A stretch of 64,000 nt of DNA, from assembly GCF_018333215.1 (NCBI RefSeq), contig NZ_BORO01000002.1, positions 186,001-250,000 of the forward strand. Reading direction: 5' to 3'. Below, one piece after another: positions 15,832 through 24,575 of the stretch. The stretch is from Oceanobacillus sp. J11TS1. GTDB taxonomy: Bacteria > Bacillota > Bacilli > Bacillales > Amphibacillaceae. Under the pieces are notes generated by a model. It had not been told where the DNA came from and did no database searches. It saw nothing but the letters and a program-made list of their open reading frames with translations. How positions within the stretch are numbered: the first letter of the stretch is position 1; every line of letters begins with the position of its first letter. Made by a program: the position numbers and the translations under genes.

Positions 15832-16443
15832 TTGTACCGATTAAAGAAAAATATTCCAATCTTTATTGTGATTGCTGTCGCTATTGTGTTTTTTGTATTA
15901 ATGAGCAAGCAAGAATCCTCAAGTCCAATATCCGCATCATTAGCAACCTCCGACTCCATGGAATCCACCGAAACGACATCTTTAGGGGAAGAAAGCCCAA
16001 AAGAAAATCAACAAGCAGCGGTTGTAGATATAAAAGGAGAAGTAATGCAGCCGGGTGTTTATGAGATGGAAAAAGGTGATCGTATCCAAGATATCGTTGA
16101 ACGAGCGGGCGGGTTTACAGAAAATGCAGATTTGCTCCAGGTAAATTTAGCACAAATTGTACAAGATGAAATGGTTGTCTTGATTCCTGCTGTAGGACAA
16201 GAAGCTGACAATGCGTCGGATAGTTCTTTGGAGGCGCAAGCAAACGATCATAAAATAAAAATAAATACTGCTACAAGTGAAGAACTTGTCCAACTACCAG
16301 GAATAGGCCCTGCAAAAGCAGAAGCAATCATTGAACATCGCGATAACCATGGGGTGTTTCAACAGGCGGAGGACTTATTAGAGATTTCTGGCATTGGGGA
16401 AAAGACGCTGGAGAATCTCGTAGAACATATTCAAGTCCCGTAG
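15832..16443 (+). CDS. comEA: Competence DNA receptor ComEA
   Basis: Membrane-anchored double-stranded DNA-binding protein that takes transforming DNA from the pilus to the ComEC channel. The 203 residues comprise one N-terminal membrane segment (IPIFIVIAVAIVFFVLM, about 7-23), a Ser/Thr/Glu-rich linker, an SLBB domain (VVDIKGEVMQPGVYEM..., about 64-120) and a C-terminal pair of helix-hairpin-helix motifs (INTATSEELVQLPGIGPAKAE and DLLEISGIGEKTLENL). The TTG start follows AAGGAGGT at 7 bases from GGAGG. First gene of comEA-comEB-comEC. Confidence 0.95.
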   Translation: MYRLKKNIPIFIVIAVAIVFFVLMSKQESSSPISASLATSDSMESTETTSLGEESPKENQQAAVVDIKGEVMQPGVYEMEKGDRIQDIVERAGGFTENADLLQVNLAQIVQDEMVVLIPAVGQEADNASDSSLEAQANDHKIKINTATSEELVQLPGIGPAKAEAIIEHRDNHGVFQQAEDLLEISGIGEKTLENLVEHIQVP

Positions 16444-16484
16444 ATAAACTTATTTTTAGAAAGATAGAGAAGGAGGGAGTAATT

Positions 16485-17063
16485 ATGGAGAGAATTACTT
16501 GGGATCAATATTTTATGGCTCAAAGTCATTTGTTAGCGTTAAGGAGTACATGTACACGTTTAATGGTTGGTGCTACGATTGTCCGAGATAAGCGCATTAT
16601 TGCTGGCGGTTACAATGGGAGCGTCTCTGGTGATGTGCACTGTATTGATGAGGGATGCTATGTCATTGATGGCCATTGTGTCCGAACAGTCCACGCAGAA
16701 GCCAATGCGCTGCTTCAATGTGCAAAATTTGGTGTGCCAACTGATGGTGCAGATATTTATGTGACACATTTTCCTTGCCTGCAATGTACAAAACAACTTA
16801 TTCAAAGCGGTATTAAAAACGTATTCTATGCAGAAGACTACCATAATCACCCTTACGCTGTTCAATTATTTGAAGAAGCAGGTGTAAAAACACAAAAAGT
16901 ACCGCTAATTGATGTGAAGGTTGATACGAACTTTGCAGAAAAGGATGCTTTCGTACAAGATTTGGTAGAGAAATTGGATAGAAAAGACTTAAGCCTTGCT
17001 GAACGTGATAAAATTAAAGCAAATGCGGAATGCCTTTTTTTAAATGAAGGGAAATGGCGTTGA
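16485..17063 (+). CDS. comEB: ComE operon protein 2, deoxycytidylate deaminase family
   Basis: A 192-residue zinc-dependent CMP/dCMP deaminase. The zinc site is VHAEANALLQ (His and catalytic Glu, about residues 71-72) with PCLQC (about 98-102). Despite its place in the comE operon, ComEB is not strictly needed for transformation in B. subtilis, and dCMP deamination is the probable role. AGGAGGGAG precedes the ATG. Its end overlaps comEC by 10 bases. Confidence 0.93.
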   Translation: MERITWDQYFMAQSHLLALRSTCTRLMVGATIVRDKRIIAGGYNGSVSGDVHCIDEGCYVIDGHCVRTVHAEANALLQCAKFGVPTDGADIYVTHFPCLQCTKQLIQSGIKNVFYAEDYHNHPYAVQLFEEAGVKTQKVPLIDVKVDTNFAEKDAFVQDLVEKLDRKDLSLAERDKIKANAECLFLNEGKWR

Positions 17064-19351
17064 GAGGGTATTGGCATTTCCCGGCTGCAGCTGCGGTAAT
17101 AGCCATTTTATATCATTTACTGGATATAAAATGGCTATTCATTCTTTTCTTGCTATGGATGATTTGGCTTAAGTTTCAAAGAAATCTTGATACGAATGTA
17201 TGGATTATTACGGTCATCAGCTTGAGTGTTTTCACTTATATTATCCCCGTAATTCCCCATACGACCTTTGAGGAAAGTTCTCTAGAAGCTGAGATTACAG
17301 GGGAAATCGAAGGGGAAGTAAAGCTTAGTTCGAAACAAATACAATTCACCATAAATCCGCATCATAGTTCTTCAAAATTATTAGTTACTTACTTTCCAGA
17401 AAAAGACGAAAATGTTCGTAGTATCCCGATACACCACAAATTATATCACGGCTCTCAATGTACGCTTCATCAAAGTATGGAAATACCTCCCTCGAGCACA
17501 AATCCTGCCCAATTTGATTTCCGTCACTTTTTACTGCAAAAAGAAATTACCCAGCAAACTGTTTTAGAAGACTTTAATCATATCCACTGTACTCCAGAAA
17601 ACGGCGTGCTTCCTATGTTATATAAGTTAAGAACAAAGTTACTCGAAAACATAGAAGATACATGGAGCGTTTATAGCGCGCCTTGGGTTAATGCAATTGT
17701 TTTTGGGGATTCGACTGAAATGGAGGAATCTGTGACAGAGTTATTTCAGCGTTTTGGTTTATCACATATTATCGCTATTTCTGGAACGCATGTGACATTA
17801 ATTATTGTATTTTTGTACTTTATACTTGTGAAAGGAAACATCATTACAAAAGAGAAAGCGCATGTATTCTTAATTATTTTTCTGCCTGCTTACGCTATTT
17901 TGGCTGGAGCTAATCCTCCAGTTCTTCGGGCTGCCTCCATGATGGCAGTACTGCTCATTCTGCAAAAGTTTCGATTCAAACTTCCGTATACTGATTTATT
18001 TTCCATTATTTTTATGGTGTTTATTCTTTGGGACCCTTATATTATTTACAATGTTGGATTTCAATTTTCATTTGCAGTAACTTTTGCAATTCTTCTGTCT
18101 CAGCAATGGATTAGTGAAACTAAGTCTCCGATATGGAATGTGTTTCAAGTGAGCTTTGTTGCACAAATGGCTATCCTTCCTCTGCAAATTTATTATTTCA
18201 ACATCTTTCATCCCCTTTCTATTCTAATGAATTTAGTAGTTATTCCTTACTTTACATTTTTTGTGATTCCGCTAATGTATGTTTTTGTAATTATCTATGT
18301 ATTACCAGGAAAATTTTTAGAGCTTTTAGACTTGGGTTTTGCTTTTGTGCATGAAAAGGTTTTATTTTTTATTGCAACCATGGACGATCACTTATTTCCG
18401 CCAATTTATTTAGATCAATTGCCGGTATTCGGTGTAGTTGTATATTTCGTTTCTTTTTTCTTGTTTATGAAGCTGTTAGAACAGAAACAACAAAAACAGG
18501 CACTAATCATCGGAATTATTTTCATCCTGCCCATTTTAATAACTGCAAGTAAACCTTATTTTCAGGAAGAAGGAATTGTAACGATGTTCGACATGGGGCA
18601 AGGAGACGCGATTCTAATCGAAGCGCCAAAAAGAGAAGCTGTAGCTATGATTGATGCAGGATCTGCATTTCAGTTTGAAAATATGGAACCGACGAGGGGA
18701 GTGTATAAAAATATTATTCGTGCTTATTTTCATCAGCGTGGGATAAAGGAGTTAGATGCTATTATCATTACACATGATGACGTAGATCATTTTGGAAGTG
18801 TGTTCTATATCTTAGAGGAGGTTAAAGTAAAAGAGTTAATTGTAAGTCCTTACTTTGAGAAGGAATTATTAAAAGAATTTCAAGAGCTGCAGCCTTCTAT
18901 AGAAATAACACAGGTAGAAGCAGGCCATTTGCTAAATTTTAATGATGCTATCTCTTTTCAAGTTTTAGCGCCAGATGGTGATGCAGGAGATTCAAATGAC
19001 AATTCTATCGTGCTCTATGCAAATCTTGGCATGAAATGGTTATTTACTGGAGATATTAGTAAGCCAGTTGAAGAAAAATTACTAGAACATTATCCAGTCC
19101 TTTCTGTTGATATATTAAAGGCTGCACACCATGGCAGTAAAACATCGACGAGTGAAGCATTTATAGAAGCCATTCGACCACAGGCAGCCCTTATCTCTGT
19201 TGGAAGGAATAATCACTACAATCATCCAAATGAAGAAGTTCTGGAAGTCCTCGAAAGTAATCAAGTTCGTGTTTATCGAACAGATAACCAGGGGGCGATT
19301 CAATTTTTTTACACGGAAGAGGGAGGAACCTTTTCAACTTTTTTACCATAG
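17054..19351 (+). CDS. comEC: DNA internalisation channel ComEC/Rec2
   Basis: A 765-residue polytopic membrane protein that passes single-stranded DNA into the cytoplasm during transformation. In order: short N-terminal helices, an extracellular OB-like domain, the Competence transmembrane domain (HIIAISGTHVTLIIVFLY and AGANPPVLRAASMM, about 237-300), and a C-terminal metallo-beta-lactamase-like domain with THDDVDHFGS (about 575) and AAHHGSKTS (about 693), the metal ligands of a candidate nuclease. ATG 17054 overlaps the comEB stop region; TTG 17060 is an alternative. Confidence 0.95.
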   Translation: MALRGYWHFPAAAAVIAILYHLLDIKWLFILFLLWMIWLKFQRNLDTNVWIITVISLSVFTYIIPVIPHTTFEESSLEAEITGEIEGEVKLSSKQIQFTINPHHSSSKLLVTYFPEKDENVRSIPIHHKLYHGSQCTLHQSMEIPPSSTNPAQFDFRHFLLQKEITQQTVLEDFNHIHCTPENGVLPMLYKLRTKLLENIEDTWSVYSAPWVNAIVFGDSTEMEESVTELFQRFGLSHIIAISGTHVTLIIVFLYFILVKGNIITKEKAHVFLIIFLPAYAILAGANPPVLRAASMMAVLLILQKFRFKLPYTDLFSIIFMVFILWDPYIIYNVGFQFSFAVTFAILLSQQWISETKSPIWNVFQVSFVAQMAILPLQIYYFNIFHPLSILMNLVVIPYFTFFVIPLMYVFVIIYVLPGKFLELLDLGFAFVHEKVLFFIATMDDHLFPPIYLDQLPVFGVVVYFVSFFLFMKLLEQKQQKQALIIGIIFILPILITASKPYFQEEGIVTMFDMGQGDAILIEAPKREAVAMIDAGSAFQFENMEPTRGVYKNIIRAYFHQRGIKELDAIIITHDDVDHFGSVFYILEEVKVKELIVSPYFEKELLKEFQELQPSIEITQVEAGHLLNFNDAISFQVLAPDGDAGDSNDNSIVLYANLGMKWLFTGDISKPVEEKLLEHYPVLSVDILKAAHHGSKTSTSEAFIEAIRPQAALISVGRNNHYNHPNEEVLEVLESNQVRVYRTDNQGAIQFFYTEEGGTFSTFLP

Positions 19352-19388
19352 GATAAATGGAGATAGCAGCGTCAGCTTAGCTCTAAAG

Positions 19389-19407
19389 TTTGGCGCTTGG
19401 AGCTGGA
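19389..19407 (+). repeat. Short interspersed repeat fragment
   Basis: TTTGGCGCTTGGAGCTGGA is repeated exactly in inverted orientation at 55134-55152. It resembles a motif scattered between genes in many Bacillaceae genomes. It lies 38 bases after comEC. Confidence 0.7.
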
Positions 19408-19480
19408 TACCGTTATTTTTTAAAATAGTTATCTTATCCATAAGGAGGTTCATTCTAGTCATTTCATTTCTGAGCCAACA

Positions 19481-19527
19481 AAAAAAGAAGAGATGAAATC
19501 CCTTCCTTTTTGACCCTTTTATCTCTT
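19481..19527 (-). terminator. Terminator after yqzM
   Basis: AAGAGAT at 19488-19494 pairs with ATCTCTT at 19521-19527, and on the minus strand a T-run follows. The stem is short and the loop long, so strength is uncertain. It might also stop comEC transcripts from the other side. Confidence 0.55.
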
Positions 19528-19530
19528 TTG

Positions 19531-19665
19531 TTATTGACCAATTACGCTGATGGTTACACCAATCGCAAAAATAATAAAGAAAAAGAGAAATGAAAAGGTA
19601 AATCCTTTAATGGAGTCTACTACATCGCTTCCTTTATACTGCGGATCTTTTTCGAATTCGTTCAA
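19531..19665 (-). CDS. yqzM: YqzM family small membrane protein
   Basis: A 44-codon gene beginning with TTG 19665 behind GGAGGGG (19673-19679). The product starts MNEFEKDPQ, like B. subtilis YqzM, and has one membrane helix (FTFSFLFFFIIFAIGVTISVIG, split here as residues about 22-43). The location, convergent after comEC and before holA, is the same as in B. subtilis. The function is unknown. Longer open frames on the plus strand over the same bases are shadows. Confidence 0.85.
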   Translation of the reverse strand: MNEFEKDPQYKGSDVVDSIKGFTFSFLFFFIIFAIGVTISVIGQ

Positions 19666-20038
19666 GATATACCCCTCCTATATTCACAACTATAGTATAA
19701 ATCATAGACATAAAAAAATCCACATTATTTCGGCTTTTCATGATTAATGTCTTATTAACCATTTTTAGCAACAGTTTACATCTATACTTTTCCCTTAGGA
19801 GCATAAGCTATGAATGGGCAAATATCGTTCTTAAAATTTGTTTCTAGAGCTTATTTTAAGACGTTTAATATAGATGCTTGATAAGGGAGGATGCAAATAG
19901 ACTTGCTATTCTTCCCTTTATTTTTTAGTTGCGTTTCAACAGGCTTCCTTATAGGATAAGAAGAGAGAGATTATTTATTTGTGGAGAGATATACACTGCT
20001 CCAAATGGAATTTTAATTAGATGGGAAGCGTAATATTC

Positions 20039-21043
20039 ATGATGGATCAAATCACAAAGATAAAAAGTAATCAAATTCAACCAGTTTACTTTGCTTTTGG
20101 AACAGAATCGTTTTTTTTAGAACAATTAAAGAATAAATTAATAAAAACTGTATTAGAAGGGGATAAGACGAATTTATCCCTTTATGATTTGGAAGAGACG
20201 TCCATACAAGAGGTTTTAGCAGATGCTGAAACGTTCCCTTTTTTTGGTGAGCGTAAATTAATATTTGCAAATAATGCTTCCTTTGTTAAAACGAAGCCGG
20301 ATAAATCCCCTTTTGAACATAATTTAACCTACTTACAGGAGTATTTACAAAACCCGCCTGAATATACGATATTGCTTATTACTGCGCCATATGAAAAATT
20401 AGATGAGCGTAAAAAAATAACGAAACAATTAAAAAAACTAACACATACGATTGATTGTCAATCTGTCAAAGAAAAAGATGCAAAAAGTTGGATTCAGAGC
20501 CTGATGAAGTCATATGAAATACATATTGATCGAGAGGCCATGGAAATATTGGAAGCGGAAGTGTCTAATAATATTCAGCTCCTGCAGAGTGAAATAGAGA
20601 AGCTTGCTCTCTTTGTAGGGGAAAATGGCGTTGTTACAAAAGAAATTGCAGGTCAGCTAGTATCACATACACCAACAACCACTTCCATAGCCCTTGTTGA
20701 TGCAGTGATGAAAGGAAGTATTCAAGAAGCGATTGGAATTTATCGGGATTTGGAGAAAATGAATGAGGACCCTATCGCTATGATTGGCTTACTCGCGTAC
20801 CAATTCCGTATGATTTTAAGGGTGAAACAATTAAAAAAGAAAGGATATTCTCAATTTCAAATCCAAAAAAGTATTGGTGCCCATCCTTATGTTATTAAAG
20901 TAGCGATGGCAAGGGAAGCGAGATTATCGGAAGAACGTTTATCTTCTATTATTTGCAAGCTTGCTGAGACTGACGCTAAGATGAAACGGGGGCTTATGGA
21001 AAAAGGACTGGCATTTGAATTATTGTTAATGGATTTAGTATAG
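20039..21043 (+). CDS. holA: DNA polymerase III subunit delta
   Basis: Clamp-loader subunit (B. subtilis YqeN) that opens the beta clamp. About 334 residues: N-terminal domain with YFAFGTESFFLEQLKNKL, then DAETFPFFGERKLIF, the clamp-contacting region conserved in Firmicutes, and APYEKLDERKKITKQLKK. The C-terminal helical collar contains MIGLLAYQFRMILRVKQL. The start is uncertain: ATG 20039 and 20042 fit GGGAAG at 20023-20028; ATG 20021 would add six residues but lacks a ribosome binding site. It is separated from comEC by yqzM and about 350 bases without another gene. Confidence 0.92.
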   Translation: MMDQITKIKSNQIQPVYFAFGTESFFLEQLKNKLIKTVLEGDKTNLSLYDLEETSIQEVLADAETFPFFGERKLIFANNASFVKTKPDKSPFEHNLTYLQEYLQNPPEYTILLITAPYEKLDERKKITKQLKKLTHTIDCQSVKEKDAKSWIQSLMKSYEIHIDREAMEILEAEVSNNIQLLQSEIEKLALFVGENGVVTKEIAGQLVSHTPTTTSIALVDAVMKGSIQEAIGIYRDLEKMNEDPIAMIGLLAYQFRMILRVKQLKKKGYSQFQIQKSIGAHPYVIKVAMAREARLSEERLSSIICKLAETDAKMKRGLMEKGLAFELLLMDLV

Positions 21044-21146
21044 ATCATGGTTTAGGAGCTGTTCGAGGAAACAAGCAGCGCGTGGGAGAAATATGCGCCC
21101 ATCAATGAAAGAGTGATGGAAAAATGCATTGGTGTTGGAAAAAAGA

Positions 21147-21191
21147 AAAGGTGAAGTATTACGGTAAACTCCGTATTTACTTCACCTTTTT
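21147..21191. terminator. Bidirectional terminator between holA and rpsT
   Basis: AAAAGGTGAAGTA (21147-21159) pairs with TACTTCACCTTTT (21179-21191), with T-rich sequence on both sides. It serves the convergent holA and rpsT. Confidence 0.85.
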
Positions 21192-21194
21192 TAA

Positions 21195-21452
21195 TTATGC
21201 GTTGATTTTTTTAGCTAAACGTGATTTTTGACGGTTAGCAGCATTTTGATGGATAATTCCTCGTTGTGCCGCTTTATCAATATGTTTGCTTGCAGTTTGG
21301 AATGCTGCTTTTGCAGTATCCATTTCATTAGCTTCAACAAGCTGTTCAACTCGTTTAATTTCTGTACGCATTGCGGAAAGTTGAGAGCTGTTCGCAACTC
21401 GTTTCTTTTCGTTAACTTCTACACGTTTGACTGCAGATTTAATATTTGCCAT
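21195..21452 (-). CDS. rpsT: Small ribosomal subunit protein bS20
   Basis: An 85-residue, lysine-rich helical protein that binds 16S rRNA. MANIKSAVKRVEVNEKKR at the start and NAANRQKSRLAKKIN at the end are typical. ATG 21452 is preferred: AGGAGGTG is 8 bases upstream, and the first in-frame ATG at 21461 would lie on the Shine-Dalgarno. The gene is monocistronic and convergent with holA, as in B. subtilis. Confidence 0.96.
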   Translation of the reverse strand: MANIKSAVKRVEVNEKKRVANSSQLSAMRTEIKRVEQLVEANEMDTAKAAFQTASKHIDKAAQRGIIHQNAANRQKSRLAKKINA

Positions 21453-21638
21453 TCTATTCACCTCCTAAAAAGTATATGATTTCAAAAAACATGTTTTAAA
21501 GGTTGTTCAAAAAGCAGTCTTTTTGAACGCGCGCTTTTAATATGCTTTAATCAGTGTCTATTTTCTCAGTACGACAAGATGTATTTTACCAAAGCTACCA
21601 CATCTTTTCAATAGAATTGTTACTTATTCAACAAAATG

Positions 21639-21667
21639 GTATGAAATAATTTAACAAGTGCATGCTA
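21639..21667 (+). promoter_or_regulatory. Candidate sigma-G/sigma-F promoter of gpr
   Basis: GTATG at 21639-21643 and CATGCTA at 21661-21667 with a 17-base spacer resemble the forespore sigma-G consensus. They sit 60 bases before the gpr start. In B. subtilis gpr is transcribed by sigma-F and sigma-G; the match is by eye only. Confidence 0.45.
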
Positions 21668-21727
21668 AGAATGTAAAAATACAGGGGATAATGAAACAAG
21701 TCCGTATGTGAAGAGGTGGATGAGGTT

Positions 21728-22828
21728 ATGAACAATAATGAGAAAAATTTCCAAGTGCGAACCGACTTAGCAGTCGAAGCAAGAGACATGTATACAGAGA
21801 GTAAAGACAGTAAAGAAAATAAGGAAATTGCTGGTGTTACTTTTAAAGAAAGTAATATAAAAGATGTAAAAATATCTTATGTAACGATTGATGAAACTGG
21901 TGCTGAGCAAATCGGTAAGAAGCCTGGAAATTATGTCACCATTTATGCAGATGGCGTAAAAAAACAGGATACAAATAAACAACACCAAGCTTCAAAAATT
22001 TTAGCAAAAGAATTGGAGCATTTAATCAAAAAACAAGGGCTGCCAGATAAATCATCTTGCCTTGTTGTTGGATTAGGAAATTGGAATGTAACTCCGGATG
22101 CCTTAGGACCAATGGCAGTAGAGAAAATACTTGTAACCAGTCATTTATTTCGGCTGCAGCCTGAATCGGTGGCAGATGGATATCGGGAAGTAGCAGCTAT
22201 TGCACCAGGAGTAATGGGGGTAACTGGTATCGAAACCAGCGATATTATCTTTGGTATTGTGGAGAAATATCAGCCAGACATCGTTATTGCCATCGATGCA
22301 TTAGCATCTAGGTCGATTAGCAGAGTCAATGAAACCATCCAGATATCAGATACGGGTATCCACCCTGGTTCAGGAGTCGGCAATAAGCGAAAAGAAATAA
22401 GTAAACAAACATTAGGGATTCCTGTTATAGCAATTGGTGTTCCAACTGTGGTGGATGCAGTGACGATAACCAGTGATACGATAGATTACTTATTAAAACA
22501 TTTTGGAAGAGAGTGGAATGAAAGAGATGCTCCATCTAAGTCTTTAACCCCTGCAGGCATGAACTTTGGGAGTAGAGAGTTAACAGATGAAGACATGCCA
22601 GATAAAGCACAGCGTGAATCTTTATTTGGTATTATAGGCGGCTTATCTGAAGAAGAGAAAAGGCAGTTAATCGCGGAAGTATTAACACCGATTGGTCATA
22701 ATTTAATGGTTACGCCAAAAGAGGTTGATGGATTTATGGTGGATATGGCTGAGGTTATAGCGAATGGATTGAATGCAGCTTTACATGAGACAGTAACGAT
22801 TGATAATTTTTCAAGTTATTCCAGGTAG
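21728..22828 (+). CDS. gpr: GPR endopeptidase (spore germination protease)
   Basis: Peptidase family A25 enzyme that degrades small acid-soluble spore proteins at germination, made as a zymogen in the forespore. The 366 residues show [11 protein letters not shown] close to the N-terminus, with the short propeptide before it, then [45 protein letters not shown] and [17 protein letters not shown] 21728 follows AGAGGTGG by 8 bases. spoIIP lies directly downstream, as in B. subtilis. Confidence 0.95.
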   Translation: MNNNEKNFQVRTDLAVEARDMYTESKDSKENKEIAGVTFKESNIKDVKISYVTIDETGAEQIGKKPGNYVTIYADGVKKQDTNKQHQASKILAKELEHLIKKQGLPDKSSCLVVGLGNWNVTPDALGPMAVEKILVTSHLFRLQPESVADGYREVAAIAPGVMGVTGIETSDIIFGIVEKYQPDIVIAIDALASRSISRVNETIQISDTGIHPGSGVGNKRKEISKQTLGIPVIAIGVPTVVDAVTITSDTIDYLLKHFGREWNERDAPSKSLTPAGMNFGSRELTDEDMPDKAQRESLFGIIGGLSEEEKRQLIAEVLTPIGHNLMVTPKEVDGFMVDMAEVIANGLNAALHETVTIDNFSSYSR

Positions 22829-22962
22829 CGGTAGCCTCTAGCAGAGGTTGTGAGCTTTAAACTAGTGATTCTATTTTTTCCGTTTACACGGTTCTACTTT
22901 CTCTAGCTTACTCATAGATTGAACTATAGAGTTGTTAGAGAAAGGTGGCATCGTGTATTTTT

Positions 22963-24120
22963 ATGAAAAAAAATAGCTGGAGTAAAATTGTACAAACCTT
23001 TTCTCGACGAAGCGGACTTTACATTTTATTTTTTATTAGTGTCTTTTTAGTAATCAGTTTATTAACGGCTGTACAGCCCGCCTATCGAATTTCATCCGAT
23101 GTCCTTAGAAATTGGACAAAAGAAATGGATAGTACAATTTTTTATCATCTGATCACAATGGAAAACAGGGCTTATCGGCAAAGTTTCCCGGAAGAAGGAA
23201 TAGAAATGCCGAAACTATCAAGTGTATTACTACAGCTAACATCCAATGTGAAACCGACAGACCCCAGAAGTCTTCTTGGTAATGAAATTCCGGGATTTGC
23301 GATATTTGATAATAAATTATTAATGGCAAGTGATAATGATTTCACCCACTTTCCAATTGAGTCTAATCCACCTCTAGAAGAAGTTCTAAGGGAAAGGGAA
23401 GCGGTACTAACAGAAGAGGAAGAAACAGAGGAAACGGAAGAAATCGAGAATGAAAAAACAACGGGAGATAGGAATGTGGTTTTTATTTATAATACACACA
23501 ATCGGGAGTCCTTTTTACCTCACTTGCCAAATGAATCGGATCCTAATGCTGCGATGCACGGAGAAATTAATATCACAAAGGTCAGCGACCGTTTATCGGA
23601 GGCGCTTGAAAGAAAAGGCATTGGAACGCAGGTAGATAATACGGATTTTGGGCAGCTGCTTAATGAACGGGAAATGGAATATCATCAATCCTATGAAGTC
23701 TCCCGTGATGTTGTAGCCGAGGCAGTAGCGGGAAATAAGGAAATCCAGTATATGTTTGATCTTCATCGAGATGCATTGCGGAGAGATAAGACAACAAAAA
23801 CAATTGAAGGGGAAGATTATGCACAAATTTTATTTGTTATTGGTACGGGGCATCCAAACTATGAACAGAATCTGAAGGTAGCAACGGAATTACATGGATT
23901 GATTGAAGAAGCTTACCCAGGAATGAGTCGAGGAGTATTTCAAAAAGATGGATCCGGCGGAAATAATGGGGTTTATAATCAGGATTTAGCAGATAGTGCA
24001 TTACTTATTGAGTTTGGCGGAGTAGACAATACGATGGAAGAACTCTATCGCTCCGCGGATGCCTTAGCAGAAGTATTCAGTTCCTATTATTGGGATGCCG
24101 AAGCAGTACAATCTAATTAG
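22963..24120 (+). CDS. spoIIP: Stage II sporulation protein P
   Basis: Peptidoglycan amidase/endopeptidase of the SpoIIDMP engulfment machine, acting on septal wall in the mother cell. About 385 residues: basic N-terminus, one membrane anchor (about 18-40), an acidic linker with EEEETEETEEIENE, and the catalytic domain with FIYNTHNRESFLPH (zinc histidine), YMFDLHRDALRRDKT and LLIEFGGVDNTMEE (catalytic Glu). ATG 22963 starts MKKNSWSK; the upstream in-frame GTG 22945 overlaps the candidate Shine-Dalgarno. Followed by yqxA. Confidence 0.94.
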   Translation: MKKNSWSKIVQTFSRRSGLYILFFISVFLVISLLTAVQPAYRISSDVLRNWTKEMDSTIFYHLITMENRAYRQSFPEEGIEMPKLSSVLLQLTSNVKPTDPRSLLGNEIPGFAIFDNKLLMASDNDFTHFPIESNPPLEEVLREREAVLTEEEETEETEEIENEKTTGDRNVVFIYNTHNRESFLPHLPNESDPNAAMHGEINITKVSDRLSEALERKGIGTQVDNTDFGQLLNEREMEYHQSYEVSRDVVAEAVAGNKEIQYMFDLHRDALRRDKTTKTIEGEDYAQILFVIGTGHPNYEQNLKVATELHGLIEEAYPGMSRGVFQKDGSGGNNGVYNQDLADSALLIEFGGVDNTMEELYRSADALAEVFSSYYWDAEAVQSN

Positions 24121-24131
24121 GGAGAGATTCG

Positions 24132-24440
24132 ATGCGGAATATTATTATCCTATTATTGCTCGTTATCTTCTTTCTGTCTGGACTTGTATTCGGAATGCAG
24201 AAGAACGGGATTTCTGAACAGGCTGCTACCTCAGAGGTTCCTGCAGTGGAGGTAATGGAAGCGGAAGAGGAAGAAAAAAGTGAACAAGAAGAGCAGGTAG
24301 TTATTGCGGAAACAGATGTCCTTGAAGAAGGAAATTACTCCTTAACCAATCGTATGGCTGCTACAATGGAGGGGGTCGTTAAGCAGTTATTTGAAGTAAT
24401 CGTCTCGATAATGTATGGGATTGGGCAGCTGTTTTTCTAA
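24132..24440 (+). CDS. yqxA: YqxA family protein
   Basis: A 102-residue protein with an N-terminal membrane segment (IIILLLLVIFFLSGLVFGM), a very acidic middle, and a hydrophobic C-terminus. Position between spoIIP and lepA matches YqxA (DUF3679) of B. subtilis, whose role is unknown. It begins 12 bases after spoIIP, so it is in the same mother-cell transcript, and is followed by a terminator. The identification relies on position plus the N- and C-terminal pattern. Confidence 0.8.
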   Translation: MRNIIILLLLVIFFLSGLVFGMQKNGISEQAATSEVPAVEVMEAEEEEKSEQEEQVVIAETDVLEEGNYSLTNRMAATMEGVVKQLFEVIVSIMYGIGQLFF

Positions 24441-24481
24441 TCGATCGCATCATGACTTATAAGTTAATCATTGAATCTCAG

Positions 24482-24525
24482 GGCGTCAATTGCTATAATC
24501 AATGCTAGTAATTGACGCCTTTTTG
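24482..24525 (+). terminator. Terminator after spoIIP-yqxA
   Basis: GGCGTCAATT (24482-24491) pairs perfectly with AATTGACGCC (24510-24519) followed by five T. Confidence 0.9.
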
Positions 24526-24575
24526 ATATGGTAAGAAATTTAGGTTGGATAGGAAAACTTAGGAGTGTGCGTGAA

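Noticed and set aside
19550-19747. 65-codon plus-strand open frame
   Set aside because: Lies on the complement of yqzM, which has the better ribosome binding site, a recognised protein and conserved position.
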